Positions 44,404 to 55,132 of a stretch of 64,000 bases of DNA are shown one piece after another. The translations under genes were made by a program, and so were the position numbers. Location: positions 806,001 to 870,000 of the forward strand of contig CANLXL010000001.1 of NCBI GenBank assembly GCA_947495125.1, in the 5' to 3' direction. The notes beneath the pieces are model-generated. The model saw only the letters and a program-made list of their open reading frames with translations. It was not told the DNA's origin and did no database searches. Source of the DNA: an uncultured Flaviramulus sp. GTDB lineage: Bacteria; Bacteroidota; Bacteroidia; Flavobacteriales; Flavobacteriaceae. The first letter of the stretch is position 1. Each line of letters begins with the position of its first letter.

Positions 44404-46392
44404 CTAATTGGTATTTATCCATACCGCCATTTCGCCTACTTTACGATGCGCCCAAGCATAATATGGGATAGCAGTAAATGTTGTGCTTTTAGAATTTTTT
44501 GTTGCCGTGCCTTTAATTTTTCCTAAGCCTCCAAAAAGATCATTATCAAACGAATAATTAAAGACATCGTTTGTATTTACTTTTAGATTAAGTATGCCAT
44601 TAGGGTTATCAATTTCTTCGGCACAATACACTAAAGGGCCACGTTCAAAAGCAACTTTGTTTTTATTAGCTTCTACTTTTTCGTGCGTAATCACTTTACG
44701 AACAGCCATATCAAACTCAATTTGTATGTGGTCTCCTTTTTTCCAAGTATTTTGTTCTAATACTATATATCCATTTTTAGCAATAGCCTCTTGTTTAACT
44801 CCGTTAACAGATAAGGTATAGCCTAGTTGCTTTTTAGTAACATAACTATAAAGGTTTCCTGGCATGACTTCATCTCGTAACCAACCAGGTATACGAATGT
44901 TTAAGTGCGCTGGAACTGGTTCATTATTATTGATAGTAAGCGCTACTTTTCCATCCCACGGATAGTTGGTTTTTTGTTCAATTTCGAGCAGTTTTCCATT
45001 AACATCAAATGCCGATTCATTCCCAATAAACAGATTTACATATACATCTTCTCCTAGGGTAGCGTAAATATATCCTGGTAAAGATGGAAGTATGCGCACC
45101 ACATTTACAGGACAGCAAGAACAATCAAACCATGGTGAGCGACCACAAACACCTTGATTGAATTTATAAACACCATCTGCTTCTAAAGGGTTTGGATAAA
45201 AAAAGGTATTACCTTCAAACGATACCCCTGAAAGGAATCCATTATAAAGTGTTCGTTCAAATACATCCATGTATTTTACATCGCCCTGTAGTAAAAACAG
45301 CCGATGATTCCATAACATTAATGAAATGGCCGCACAAGTTTCGGTATAGGCTGTCGCATTTGGCAATTCGTAATCGGGCCCAAAACCTTCATGTTTTGGT
45401 TCTGCGCCTATGCCACCCGTTAGGTATATTTTCCTTTCAATAATATTTTTCCAAATTTTATCCAGTGCTTTATCATATTCTTTTGTGCCGGTAATGGCTG
45501 CAATATCTGTAGCTCCAGCATAAAAATAACCTGCTCTTACTGAATGCCCAACAGCTTTTTCTTGTTCAGAAAATGGTTTATGGTCTTGTGAATATTTACC
45601 ATATAGCTCATGTCCTTCAGCATTTCCTCTTTGGTCTACAAAAAATTTAGCGAGATTCAAGTATTTTTCATTTCCTGTAACTCTATACAGTTTCACCAAG
45701 CCTATTTCTATTTCTTGATGCCCTGGAACACCCATATTTTTTCCTGGACCAAAAACACTATCAATAAGATCTGCATTTTTAATAGCAACGTCTAAAAGGG
45801 TACGTTTTCCTGTTGCTTGAAAATGTGCTACGGCTGCTTCATACATGTGACCTACGTTGTATAGCTCATGGTGTATTCTTAGGCTTGTCCATCTTTTTTC
45901 TCCGCCTTTATCTGCTGCTTTATTTGGGTCGATTGTGCGGTTGGTATATAAATACCCATCTTCTTCTTGTGCAGCGACTATTTTAATAATAAGATTATCC
46001 AAGTATGCCCTAAGTTTTGGGTCTGGGTTAACTTGTAGTGAAAAACTGGCGCCTTCAATAATCTTGAATACATCAGAATCATTGAAATAGATGCCTTCAA
46101 ATTCGCCTTTCTCTAAACCTCCTGCTATAGCAAAATTTCGAAGCCTTCCTGTTTCTTCACTTTTCTGGAACGTATAAGGTACCGTTACGTCTCTATTGGT
46201 TTGCATACGTGGTTGCCAAAAATTGTCCTGTATGTTTACCTGAGTAAAAGGGACAGGCGTAATGGAATAATCATTTTTTATGGATTGAGCATGTAAACTC
46301 ATACTTATGAATGAAAAACTCATCAAATAAAAGAATATTCTTGCCGTTACTTGTGGCTTCAATTTCAATTTGTTTGTAGTTGTAGTTTTCAT
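44404..46392 (-). CDS. Glycoside hydrolase family 127, beta-L-arabinofuranosidase
   Basis: A 662-aa secreted enzyme with a signal segment at about 18-36 (IFFYLMSFSFISMSLHAQ). The predicted zinc and catalytic set of GH127 is complete. Glu335 in KHEGFG could be the acid/base. Glu351 and Cys353 lie in TETCAA. Cys426 and Cys427 in FDCSCCPVN match the catalytic cysteine and its neighbour. Residues about 510-650 form a C-terminal beta-sandwich. The family removes beta-L-arabinofuranose from plant or algal glycans. It points to an L-Araf-containing substrate for PUL 2. A decayed relative lies at 37.4-37.8 kb. Confidence 0.9.
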   Translation of the reverse strand: MKTTTTNKLKLKPQVTARIFFYLMSFSFISMSLHAQSIKNDYSITPVPFTQVNIQDNFWQPRMQTNRDVTVPYTFQKSEETGRLRNFAIAGGLEKGEFEGIYFNDSDVFKIIEGASFSLQVNPDPKLRAYLDNLIIKIVAAQEEDGYLYTNRTIDPNKAADKGGEKRWTSLRIHHELYNVGHMYEAAVAHFQATGKRTLLDVAIKNADLIDSVFGPGKNMGVPGHQEIEIGLVKLYRVTGNEKYLNLAKFFVDQRGNAEGHELYGKYSQDHKPFSEQEKAVGHSVRAGYFYAGATDIAAITGTKEYDKALDKIWKNIIERKIYLTGGIGAEPKHEGFGPDYELPNATAYTETCAAISLMLWNHRLFLLQGDVKYMDVFERTLYNGFLSGVSFEGNTFFYPNPLEADGVYKFNQGVCGRSPWFDCSCCPVNVVRILPSLPGYIYATLGEDVYVNLFIGNESAFDVNGKLLEIEQKTNYPWDGKVALTINNNEPVPAHLNIRIPGWLRDEVMPGNLYSYVTKKQLGYTLSVNGVKQEAIAKNGYIVLEQNTWKKGDHIQIEFDMAVRKVITHEKVEANKNKVAFERGPLVYCAEEIDNPNGILNLKVNTNDVFNYSFDNDLFGGLGKIKGTATKNSKSTTFTAIPYYAWAHRKVGEMAVWINTN

Positions 46393-46452
46393 AAGTATTA
46401 ATTTTTAATTAATAAAAGTTTACTATAAACAGATTTGATATACTGATTTTAT

Positions 46453-46938
46453 TTATACGCTATGTAAGTACTCCTTAATTAGATTTTTATCTTTGGCTTT
46501 TAACTTATCATTCACTCTTTTTGAACTTTTTGCTGGCCAAATCACTATTAATGCACTTATAATGATTAAATTTTTCATAATGTATTGACCTATTAATGTA
46601 AGTGTTGCAGGGTTTTTACCAAAAACTATGTCTGAAATCAGAAACAATGGTGTAAACGTGCCTAGCATATGCAATAATGTTAACACAATAACTATTCTTA
46701 ATTTAAAATTAAGTATCAATAAGAGTCCTATTACTGTTTCCCAAAAAGCTAATACGCAATATGATATTGAACTTGGTACTAAATAAAATGTCAATAAATT
46801 AATGGTGTCTTTAGCTAATTCTTCAGCCGGACTTATATGCGGAAAAAATTTGAGTGTACCAAACCATAAATAAATTAAGCCGATACTTATGCGTAATAAG
46901 CATAGTTTGTTAAAATGCTTTATAGATCTATTTTTCAT
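46453..46938 (-). CDS. DoxX-family membrane protein
   Basis: A 161-aa protein with four membrane helices (LLRISIGLIYLWFGTLKFFP, ISYCVLAFWETVIGLLLILN, IVIVLTLLHMLGTFTPLFLI, NLIIISALIVIWPAK). The WFGTLKFFPHISPAEELA stretch after the first helix is typical of DoxX-like proteins. The role is uncertain; family members act in redox or quinone-linked membrane functions. It lies between the FG-GAP proteins and the GH127 gene on the same strand and is probably part of the PUL 2 train. Confidence 0.75.
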   Translation of the reverse strand: MKNRSIKHFNKLCLLRISIGLIYLWFGTLKFFPHISPAEELAKDTINLLTFYLVPSSISYCVLAFWETVIGLLLILNFKLRIVIVLTLLHMLGTFTPLFLISDIVFGKNPATLTLIGQYIMKNLIIISALIVIWPAKSSKRVNDKLKAKDKNLIKEYLHSV

Positions 46939-47101
46939 TTGTTAAACTTTGTAATTTATAGACGGTAATGTGACCACGCTTAGTAAGCAAAGTTCAGTTC
47001 AGCTATGTAATTCGTCTATAATCATTATTGTTATGACCTTATTTCATAGCTATACTTTTTTACCACTACTTAATTTTCAAATAATATATTTTAATTGAAC
47101 G

Positions 47102-50100
47102 TTAATTTTCATACGAAAAAAGCTGAAGGCCTTCATTATTTCGGCTAACTAACAGCAACTTTTTATCTCCAGTTGATTTAAGTACTTTAATATCTCTAAC
47201 TTCGCCATTAATAGCAAATCCAGAAATTCTTGGTTCCATAATTTGCCAACCACCTTTATCATTCTTTTTTATAAAATGTCCAAAGGAGGCATCACATTTT
47301 CCGATATTGATTTGATTGTTATAAAAATTACCTGCTGCCAATATATCTTCTGTTCCGTCTTGATCAAAATCAGCTGTAGCAAAACCATATAAAGGTGCCA
47401 TCTGTAGTTCTAAAGGCAATGTATTTTCTGCAAAGTTTCCTTGTCCTTTATTTTCAAAATATACTGATTCAAAAGTGAACGCCTGTAAGCGTCCGGCACC
47501 TTGAAGTGCTTCTTTAGGAAAAACTTCTGAAAAACTACTGACAGCATAGCTTTTATAGGTTCTATATATTTTTTTTAGAGCTACAAGTTGATTCGCCAGC
47601 TCATCAAGTCCATAATATGGATATTCTACTCCATCTTTATAATAACTTAAAATCGGGTCTAAGCTTTCATTGTTATCAAAATCCTTTAAATATAAATTTA
47701 CTGGATATTTTTTTGAAGCTTTAAGATTAGTATTGATTCCTGCATTACCTAACAACAAGTCTTTGTCTCCGTCTCCATCTATATCAGAAGCATGAATGGT
47801 ATTCCACCAACCCGATGTATATTCGAGCTTTTTTTCTGTTAAAGGAATATTTTTAAAGTCTAGTATAGTTACAGGCATCCACTCACCAACAACAACCAAT
47901 TCTCTACTTTTCTCTAACCAAACAGCATCTGTTACCATACCTAGATTAACATTATTTCCAAATATTTTGGCTGTTAAATCATAGAGTTCCCCATTCCCTC
48001 TACCCAATAATATTTTACTTCTATGATGTTTTCCGTAAGAACCAGGTATTGAACGTGCCCCTACGAATACATCGATATTACCATCTTGATTAAAATCTGC
48101 CGATACAACACAAGATCCATTAAAGCTTAATTGTGGATGCTTATTAGATTTTGAATAATTCCCTTCTCCATCATTAATATATAATCTATCTGCTAAAGCC
48201 AAATTATCAAACGGTTCACCACCACCACTTACGACGTATAAATCTAAATCGTTATCCCGATCTATATCTAAAAAAACAGCTCCTATGTCTTCAGCTATTC
48301 TATCATTAAAAAAGACTTTAGATTCTGATTTTTCGAAAAGAGTGGTTTTATCTTTTTGTTGTAGATATAGCTCTCCCGATTGATTTTTTGCTCCTCCAAC
48401 ATAAAAATCATCTAGACCGTCACCATTTACATCTCCTACTGCCATTTTAGGCCCTTCACTAGATAACATTCGAGGTATTAGTTTTTCATATTCAAAATCG
48501 ACAAAATTATTCTCTTCATGTACAAAGCTTATACCACTTCTTTTATCAATATTTTTAAATATTTTTTTTCTTTCTATCTCATTAGACTTTGAAACAACAG
48601 ATTGTGCATTTTTATATTGCAACAACAGGGTTTGATTGTTCGATATGTTTTTTAATATCTGTTCCTTACCATCATGCCATCGTACGCTTAATTTATCTAC
48701 TTTACTTATACTATCTAAACCAAATATTACTGTTGGTTCGGTAGTTGAAACCCATCCTTTAACAGGATATAATTCTTGAATTTGTATGCCCTTTGCTGTT
48801 TCAATAGTAACCCTAGCACCTATGCCATAAGTATTTTTATCAGCACCTTTAAATTTTATTTTCAAATAGCCATTACTGCCGTTTTTATCGAAAACTGTAT
48901 TTTTATAAATGGAGGCAGAGGTATTTAAGTTATTTACCACTAAATCTAAGTCACCATCATTATCCAAATCGCCATAAGCAGCACCATTAGAGCTTCCATA
49001 TAAATCTAATCCCCACGCTTTGGTGTAGTTCTCAAACTTAGTCCCATTGTTTCTATAAGCTATATTAGCTACTTCTCCTTCTGGTATAGAAGCTATGTGT
49101 GTTTTAAAATCGAGGGTTCCTTTTTTATCTTGCTCATCAAACTCGTAATTAATATAATCTAAATCATTGGGTCTGTGCGGAATTCCATTAGATATAAAAA
49201 GGTCTTTATTACCATCGAGATCAAAATCTGCAAAGAGTGCTCCCCAGCTCCAATCTGTAGCAGATATACCGGTATATTCACCAACTTCACTAAATTGCAC
49301 CATGTTGTTGCCAAATAAATCTCCCTGATTGAGTTGTAACATATTTCTTGGATACTGAAAATGGTAGGAGTGATTTATTTTGAATTGATAAATACTATAC
49401 GATTCTACACCCATTAAGGTTTTCAATACTTTTTCTTCATGTGGGCGCATATCTAGAGTAATAACATCTAACCAGCCATCATTATTTATATCTGCTATGT
49501 CATTACCCATAGAGAACGTAGAGGTATGCCCCATAGATTCAGCAATAGCTTCTTTAAAAGTCCCGTCCTTTTGGTTATAGTATAAATAGTCGTTTTCATG
49601 AAAATCGTTGGATACATAAATATCTGGATATCCATCATTATTTATATCTGCCACATTTAGAGCCAATCCATAGCCATTAGAACCACCATAAATACCAGCT
49701 TCTTCACTAACATCTACAAACTTATCGTCAATATTTTTATATAAGCGGTCTCCTGCTAAACTATCTCTTTCTTTTCTGATTTTTCCTGGCCTGTAAGAAT
49801 TGGGGGTATGTACAGCTTGATTAAGTAAATACATATCTAAATCACCATCGGCATCATAATCAAAAAAAGCAGCTTGGTGTGAGTAGGTGCCAATATCTAA
49901 TCCATATTTATTTGCTTGTTCTGTAAATGTTCCATCGGTATTATTTACATACAATTTATTGATGCCTTTTTGGTTTTTATATCCATGCATCATACAGACA
50001 TAAATATCCAACCAGCCATCATGATTTATATCTACCATGGTTGTTCCTGTTGTCCAACTGGAAAGTCCAGTATCTCCTTTTACACCAGCGGTATCTGTAA

Positions 50101-50413
50101 TATCTTCAAATTGTAAATTCCCTTTATTAAGATATAGTTTATTAGACTCTTGATTCGCGGTAAAATAAATATCTGATAAGCCATCATTATTTATGTCGCC
50201 AATAGCAACACCACCACCCATATACATGTTGTTATATGATAAGATGCTGAATTTTTCACTCTCCTCAATAGTATTGGCAAAGTCGATCATGGTTGTTTTA
50301 GAAGACAATAATTCAAACAATGTCTCTTTATCGGAGTTTTCATTGCAACCCCATAAAATTAGCACTATCCCAAGTACTAAAATTTTATCTATTGTCTTGT
50401 TTATTTGCATCAT
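47102..50413 (-). CDS. Giant FG-GAP/ASPIC-UnbV lipoprotein 1
   Basis: A 1103-aa lipoprotein (lipobox LILWGCNENS). Many VCBS/FG-GAP repeats carry calcium-binding loops of the type DINNDGLSDIYF, DINHDGWLDIYV, DLDNDGDLDLVV. An ASPIC/UnbV-type domain is in the middle at about 520-600 (GIGARVTIETAKGIQIQELY ... VIFGLDSISKVDKLSVRWHD). A second repeat block follows to the C-terminus. The fold is probably two beta-propellers at the cell surface. These proteins accompany SusCD genes in marine Bacteroidota and may bind or position glycans or peptides. The next paralogue (50417-53785) ends 3 bp before its start. Confidence 0.85.
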   Translation of the reverse strand: MMQINKTIDKILVLGIVLILWGCNENSDKETLFELLSSKTTMIDFANTIEESEKFSILSYNNMYMGGGVAIGDINNDGLSDIYFTANQESNKLYLNKGNLQFEDITDTAGVKGDTGLSSWTTGTTMVDINHDGWLDIYVCMMHGYKNQKGINKLYVNNTDGTFTEQANKYGLDIGTYSHQAAFFDYDADGDLDMYLLNQAVHTPNSYRPGKIRKERDSLAGDRLYKNIDDKFVDVSEEAGIYGGSNGYGLALNVADINNDGYPDIYVSNDFHENDYLYYNQKDGTFKEAIAESMGHTSTFSMGNDIADINNDGWLDVITLDMRPHEEKVLKTLMGVESYSIYQFKINHSYHFQYPRNMLQLNQGDLFGNNMVQFSEVGEYTGISATDWSWGALFADFDLDGNKDLFISNGIPHRPNDLDYINYEFDEQDKKGTLDFKTHIASIPEGEVANIAYRNNGTKFENYTKAWGLDLYGSSNGAAYGDLDNDGDLDLVVNNLNTSASIYKNTVFDKNGSNGYLKIKFKGADKNTYGIGARVTIETAKGIQIQELYPVKGWVSTTEPTVIFGLDSISKVDKLSVRWHDGKEQILKNISNNQTLLLQYKNAQSVVSKSNEIERKKIFKNIDKRSGISFVHEENNFVDFEYEKLIPRMLSSEGPKMAVGDVNGDGLDDFYVGGAKNQSGELYLQQKDKTTLFEKSESKVFFNDRIAEDIGAVFLDIDRDNDLDLYVVSGGGEPFDNLALADRLYINDGEGNYSKSNKHPQLSFNGSCVVSADFNQDGNIDVFVGARSIPGSYGKHHRSKILLGRGNGELYDLTAKIFGNNVNLGMVTDAVWLEKSRELVVVGEWMPVTILDFKNIPLTEKKLEYTSGWWNTIHASDIDGDGDKDLLLGNAGINTNLKASKKYPVNLYLKDFDNNESLDPILSYYKDGVEYPYYGLDELANQLVALKKIYRTYKSYAVSSFSEVFPKEALQGAGRLQAFTFESVYFENKGQGNFAENTLPLELQMAPLYGFATADFDQDGTEDILAAGNFYNNQINIGKCDASFGHFIKKNDKGGWQIMEPRISGFAINGEVRDIKVLKSTGDKKLLLVSRNNEGLQLFSYEN

Positions 50414-50416
50414 ACC

Positions 50417-53400
50417 TTATCTGTATTTAAAAAATTGCGCAGGGGCATTGTTCTTAATAACTATTAGAATGTTTTGTCCATCAATTTCTGTGAGCTCAAA
50501 ATCTCTAATTTCTCCTTCCAATATCAAACCGCTTTCTTGTGGTGACACGGCTTTGAACGTACCATTTATATTACCTTTTAAGTACTGCCCGTAACTTGCA
50601 TCATACCGTCCTGCTTCGGGTTTTACGCTATGCAAATTACCTCCCAATAGAATATCATTGTATCCATCTTTGTCGATATCCTTGATTGAAATTGCATAAA
50701 TAGGAGATAGCTGTGCTTCTTGTGGCAATGGTTTTATTTTAAAAGTACTATCTCCGTTATTTAATAGAATAACACTCTCCAACATGGTAACCTCGTGGAT
50801 AACCGAACCTTGTAATTCTTCCTCCGTAAAGACCTCTTGAATAGATTGTCCTTTATATGCTTCATATTTTAAGTATTTTTTCTTTAAATGTGGTAGTTGC
50901 ATCACCAAATCATGACGAAGTACTTGTGGGTATGAGATACCATCATTATATACACAGATAAGTTGTTCTACTGTTCCGTTTTGGTCAAAATCGTTAATAT
51001 AACACGAAATCGGTTCTTCTTTACTGGCCTTAAATCTTGAATTTAGACCATGATTTCCAGCAACGTAATCTACATCACCATCACCATCTACATCTGCAGC
51101 TTTTAAACTATTCCACCAACCAGTAGTTTCTAATAAACCGGCAGTTTCAGTGACTTCGACCAGAGTTCCTCCTTGATTATTGAATAATTTTATCGACATC
51201 CATTCACCTAAAATCATTAAATCTTCATCACCATCGTTATCGTAATCGCTCCATACGGCATCAGTAATCATCCCTACATCTTTCAATTGCAGAGCAACAG
51301 TACTCGTTATATTTTTAAAAATACCTTTACCATCATTCTCAAGAATGTAGCCATTTTGCGGCACACCGAAAAGTCCTGGTCGCAAACGCACACCTACAAA
51401 AAGGTCTTGGTCACCATCAGCATCAAAATCACTCGCCGCGACTATAGAACTGCTTTCTGGTTTACCTACTGGTAATATTTGATTTGACCTCGAATAGTTC
51501 CCTTTACCATCATTAATATAAAGCCTATCAACCAATGCGAAAGAATTTACGGAAAATTCAGTACCTCCACTGGCTACGTATAAATCTAAATCTTTATCCC
51601 CATCTACATCTACAAAAATAGAATGAGTATCCTCACTTTCTTTATCTTTTTCAAAAACGATTACATTAGTGTTCTTATATTTTCCAGAAGGCGTCTGTAT
51701 AAATAGCTTGCCTGCCGAACCTTTAGCACCACCTACATAAAAATCGTTCAAGCCATCATTGTTTATATCTGCAGTCGTTATTTTTGGACCTTCGGTGGAT
51801 TTCATATGATACAATAAGCGGTCTCTATCAAAATCTACGAAGGTGTTTTCAACATGCTTAAAATCGAATCCTACTTCTCCTGTAACGTCTTTAAAAATCG
51901 TATTTACAGAATCAGAATCATCAGTTATTTTTAATCCTTGTTGACCAGTTGCATCAGCTTCCTTTAAAACCAAGGTTTGATCTACTTTTACTTGAGTCAT
52001 TAAGGTTTGCTTTCCGTAATACCAATCTACAAGTAAAGTATCTATTTCTTTAATGCTTCCCAACCCGAAGTTAAGCCTATTGTCTACTGAAGATTGGAAT
52101 CCGCGATTAGGAGACTGCTCTAAATAAAACGTTTTTCCGCCTACTTTTAGCGTCACTTTTGTGCCAACGGCAGATTTATTTTTATCAGCTCCTCTCAGAT
52201 CTATTTTGAGATAATGATTTTTATCTACTAACTTATCACTTTGATTACGATATACAAAAGGAGGCATATTTGCATTGTTTACAATCAAATCTAAATCGCC
52301 GTCATTGTCTAAATCGCCATAAGCAGCTCCATTAGAATGACTTGGTTTAGCTAAACCCCATGCTGCTGTTTTATTGCTAAACTGCAATGCTTTGTTTCCT
52401 GCAAAGGCATAATTCGGAATACGATTAACAGGTATGATATCTATAAGTTGCTTATAATCTACACCATCGTCTTTAACCACCATACGTGTCACTTCATCGT
52501 TTGCGACATAGTTTAAATAATCTTGATTTAAAATATCTTGAGCTAGTCCATTGGCTATATATAGATCTTTATAGCCATCATTATCCAAATCTGTAATTAA
52601 AGCACTCCAACTCCAGTCTGTTGCTTCTACTCCAGCCAATCTACCTACTTCACTAAAAGCAACCCCCTTTTCAGGTAAAACACCATTATTTTTGTGTAGC
52701 ATATTTCGGGTAAACTGATGGTAATATCCATTTTTTACACTGTATTGATATTTATCCCAACTTTCGAAAGTCATTGTGGTTTTAAACCGCTCGTCTCCTT
52801 CAGGAAGCATTTCTGATACAAATATTTCAGGGTAACCATCACCATTCAAATCTGCAATATCGGCCCCCATAGAAGCCACACTTATAGAACGCATTTGCTT
52901 TTCTAATTCTTCTCTAAAAGTTCCATCGCCATTATTCATATAGATATAATCGCGTTCAAAAAAATCGTTACAAACGTATAAATCCATCCAGCCGTCCTTA
53001 TCTATATCGGCAACAGAAACCCCTAAACCAAAACCTATTTCACTTCCATATATTCCTGCTTGTTCACTAACATCTGTAAATTTGCCATTATCATTGCGCA
53101 ACAACTTATCGCCACCAGATTCGTCCCTTATTGGACGTTGATTTTTACGAAGGTTAAAGCTTCCTATAGAACGGTAAGAGTTATTTAATAAGTATACGTC
53201 TAAATCTCCATCTTTATCATAATCAAAAAAGGTAGCATGTGTAGAAAAACCAGCATCGGCTAGTCCCATTTCTTCAGCCTTTTCGGTAAAAGTGCCATTG
53301 CCATTATTGATAAAAAATTCATTTTGTTTATTATCTCCTTCAATATCTCCAGAGTTGCATACATAAATATCTAACCAACCATCGGCATTAACATCAACCA

Positions 53401-53785
53401 TCGAGACTCCTGTAGACCAAGCTCGTGACCCTCCTACTTTTGCAGTGTCAGTAATATCTTCAAAAGTAAAATTGCCTTTATTAATATATAATCTATTGGG
53501 TAATAAGTTTGCTGTAAAATAGATATCTAATAAACCATCATTATTTATGTCTCCTAAACCAACACCTCCTCCATTATAATAATTTCGATATTTATATATA
53601 TTAAAATCGTTGGTATAGATAAGTGTATTTTCAAAATCAATATTTGTTTGCTTTGCGCTTAAAGATTCAAACAATGGTTTATCTATAGTGTCTTGCTTAT
53701 TACATGATATAATAAACATAACGGTTAAAAGAAGTCCAAAAAATTGAACTTTTATCATATTATAACATTTGTGGTTCATTTTCAT
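50417..53785 (-). CDS. Giant FG-GAP/ASPIC-UnbV lipoprotein 2
   Basis: A 1122-aa paralogue of the proteins encoded at 47102 and 55720. The signal segment ends at a Cys in MFIISCNKQD. The same order of FG-GAP repeats, ASPIC/UnbV domain (FQSSVDNRLNFGLGSIKEID) and second repeat block is seen. The start abuts the stop of the haloperoxidase-like gene with no gap, so translation is likely coupled. Calcium-loop signatures such as DVDADGDVDYV and DIDKDGYNDILL recur about every 50-70 residues. Confidence 0.85.
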   Translation of the reverse strand: MKMNHKCYNMIKVQFFGLLLTVMFIISCNKQDTIDKPLFESLSAKQTNIDFENTLIYTNDFNIYKYRNYYNGGGVGLGDINNDGLLDIYFTANLLPNRLYINKGNFTFEDITDTAKVGGSRAWSTGVSMVDVNADGWLDIYVCNSGDIEGDNKQNEFFINNGNGTFTEKAEEMGLADAGFSTHATFFDYDKDGDLDVYLLNNSYRSIGSFNLRKNQRPIRDESGGDKLLRNDNGKFTDVSEQAGIYGSEIGFGLGVSVADIDKDGWMDLYVCNDFFERDYIYMNNGDGTFREELEKQMRSISVASMGADIADLNGDGYPEIFVSEMLPEGDERFKTTMTFESWDKYQYSVKNGYYHQFTRNMLHKNNGVLPEKGVAFSEVGRLAGVEATDWSWSALITDLDNDGYKDLYIANGLAQDILNQDYLNYVANDEVTRMVVKDDGVDYKQLIDIIPVNRIPNYAFAGNKALQFSNKTAAWGLAKPSHSNGAAYGDLDNDGDLDLIVNNANMPPFVYRNQSDKLVDKNHYLKIDLRGADKNKSAVGTKVTLKVGGKTFYLEQSPNRGFQSSVDNRLNFGLGSIKEIDTLLVDWYYGKQTLMTQVKVDQTLVLKEADATGQQGLKITDDSDSVNTIFKDVTGEVGFDFKHVENTFVDFDRDRLLYHMKSTEGPKITTADINNDGLNDFYVGGAKGSAGKLFIQTPSGKYKNTNVIVFEKDKESEDTHSIFVDVDGDKDLDLYVASGGTEFSVNSFALVDRLYINDGKGNYSRSNQILPVGKPESSSIVAASDFDADGDQDLFVGVRLRPGLFGVPQNGYILENDGKGIFKNITSTVALQLKDVGMITDAVWSDYDNDGDEDLMILGEWMSIKLFNNQGGTLVEVTETAGLLETTGWWNSLKAADVDGDGDVDYVAGNHGLNSRFKASKEEPISCYINDFDQNGTVEQLICVYNDGISYPQVLRHDLVMQLPHLKKKYLKYEAYKGQSIQEVFTEEELQGSVIHEVTMLESVILLNNGDSTFKIKPLPQEAQLSPIYAISIKDIDKDGYNDILLGGNLHSVKPEAGRYDASYGQYLKGNINGTFKAVSPQESGLILEGEIRDFELTEIDGQNILIVIKNNAPAQFFKYR

Positions 53786-55132
53786 TTATTCCTTTGCAAT
53801 ACGTGTTTGCAAATTATTTACTATATGTTTTCCTACTTGCTCCCCTTGGGTTACCCCATTATCTATGGCCATCATATAGTGAATTCCGCCGTATAATCTA
53901 CTAATAGCCGCTTCTTCAGAAGCTTCCAGAAAACTCTCATAATCTCTTGAAGGTAAATCGAACTCTACCTCAACCGTATCTTTATAAGCAAAGCCTTCTC
54001 CATATATATCGGTAAGCGTTATGGCTGCGGCTCGTGAGACGACACTATGCCCACTTGTGTATTCTGGAAATGGTGGCGTTTGTAATAATGGTAACCAATC
54101 TTCATCTATATGTTCATTAATCAATGTTTCTGGACGCACCATTAAACTTCTCCACTTTTCATCCCAGCAACTAATAAAAGCATCAAAAAGTGTTATAGAT
54201 ACTTTAGCATGTGTTTCTATGGTTTCATCAAACGAGTTATTAGCTTTTCTAGATGCTATTGCTGCAATACCCATCCAATGTCCTCCTGGTGTAATTTTTT
54301 TGGTTGCAAACATAGCATGCCCTCTATGGTGTGACACATAAGGGTTACAATCCCAAAAACTAGCTATGGCTTTTTGCTCTTCGTTTAATTCATTTCCTAT
54401 ATCGTATACTTCTTTTAATTGGCGGTAAAACTCACTAGATTCGTTTAAGTCAAAATCAACAGGTGGTATAGGTGGATATTGTTGGGCTGAACTTAAAACC
54501 ATAGGTCTAATTTTCATCCAATGCGGTTCAATCCCTACCATATAATCGGGAGGTGTTGGTTTCCATAGTTTATCCTCATTAACAATCGTATATTTCGGAT
54601 AACTTCTGGTTTGTTTGTACATATCTTTATCTGCCCAATCTAAAATATGCTGAGCAACTTGATTTCCATAAGCCATAGAGTTATTAAAAACTTGTTTAGG
54701 TAATCCGTCATTTTTTAATTTTTTATAGAGTGATTGGGAATATGCTTCCATTTTTTCTTCGGAAAAAATTAACGCTTTACCAACCACAAGATATGCTTGA
54801 ATAGATGCTAAATGATAATTTATGTTTTCTTCAGAAGGTTTTGGAGTTCTTGATAGTCCATTTAATTGTCCAGAAAGCGACGCATACTTATTTGGATAGG
54901 CAGGCAACATAGCCTCGTAGGCTGCTATACTAGGGTAAGCATATACTCTACTCGCTACGGGAGGAGAAAAAATATCATAAACAATAACATCTGTTAACTG
55001 TTTAGTGGTTGTCAAATAGAGTTCAGGATTATTTAACTGTTTTTGATAGGCTGTATTTTCTTTACAGGCAGAAACTAAAAACAATAATATTACTAATCCT
55101 ATAAAAGTTAAATTATATTTCATTTTTATCAA
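53786..55132 (-). CDS. Vanadium-dependent haloperoxidase/PAP2-like lipoprotein
   Basis: A 448-aa lipoprotein (lipobox LFLVSACKEN). The three vanadate/phosphate-binding motifs are in order: KWRSLMVRPE at about 327-336, PEYTSGHSV at about 353-362, and SRLYGGIHYMMAIDNG at about 408-423. These match the K-RP, PSGH-type and SR-H motifs of vanadium haloperoxidases and PAP2 acid phosphatases. Either halide oxidation or phosphatase activity is possible. The gene overlaps the upstream 218-aa gene by 20 bp and abuts the downstream FG-GAP gene, so it is a fixed part of this operon. Confidence 0.8.
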   Translation of the reverse strand: MIKMKYNLTFIGLVILLFLVSACKENTAYQKQLNNPELYLTTTKQLTDVIVYDIFSPPVASRVYAYPSIAAYEAMLPAYPNKYASLSGQLNGLSRTPKPSEENINYHLASIQAYLVVGKALIFSEEKMEAYSQSLYKKLKNDGLPKQVFNNSMAYGNQVAQHILDWADKDMYKQTRSYPKYTIVNEDKLWKPTPPDYMVGIEPHWMKIRPMVLSSAQQYPPIPPVDFDLNESSEFYRQLKEVYDIGNELNEEQKAIASFWDCNPYVSHHRGHAMFATKKITPGGHWMGIAAIASRKANNSFDETIETHAKVSITLFDAFISCWDEKWRSLMVRPETLINEHIDEDWLPLLQTPPFPEYTSGHSVVSRAAAITLTDIYGEGFAYKDTVEVEFDLPSRDYESFLEASEEAAISRLYGGIHYMMAIDNGVTQGEQVGKHIVNNLQTRIAKE

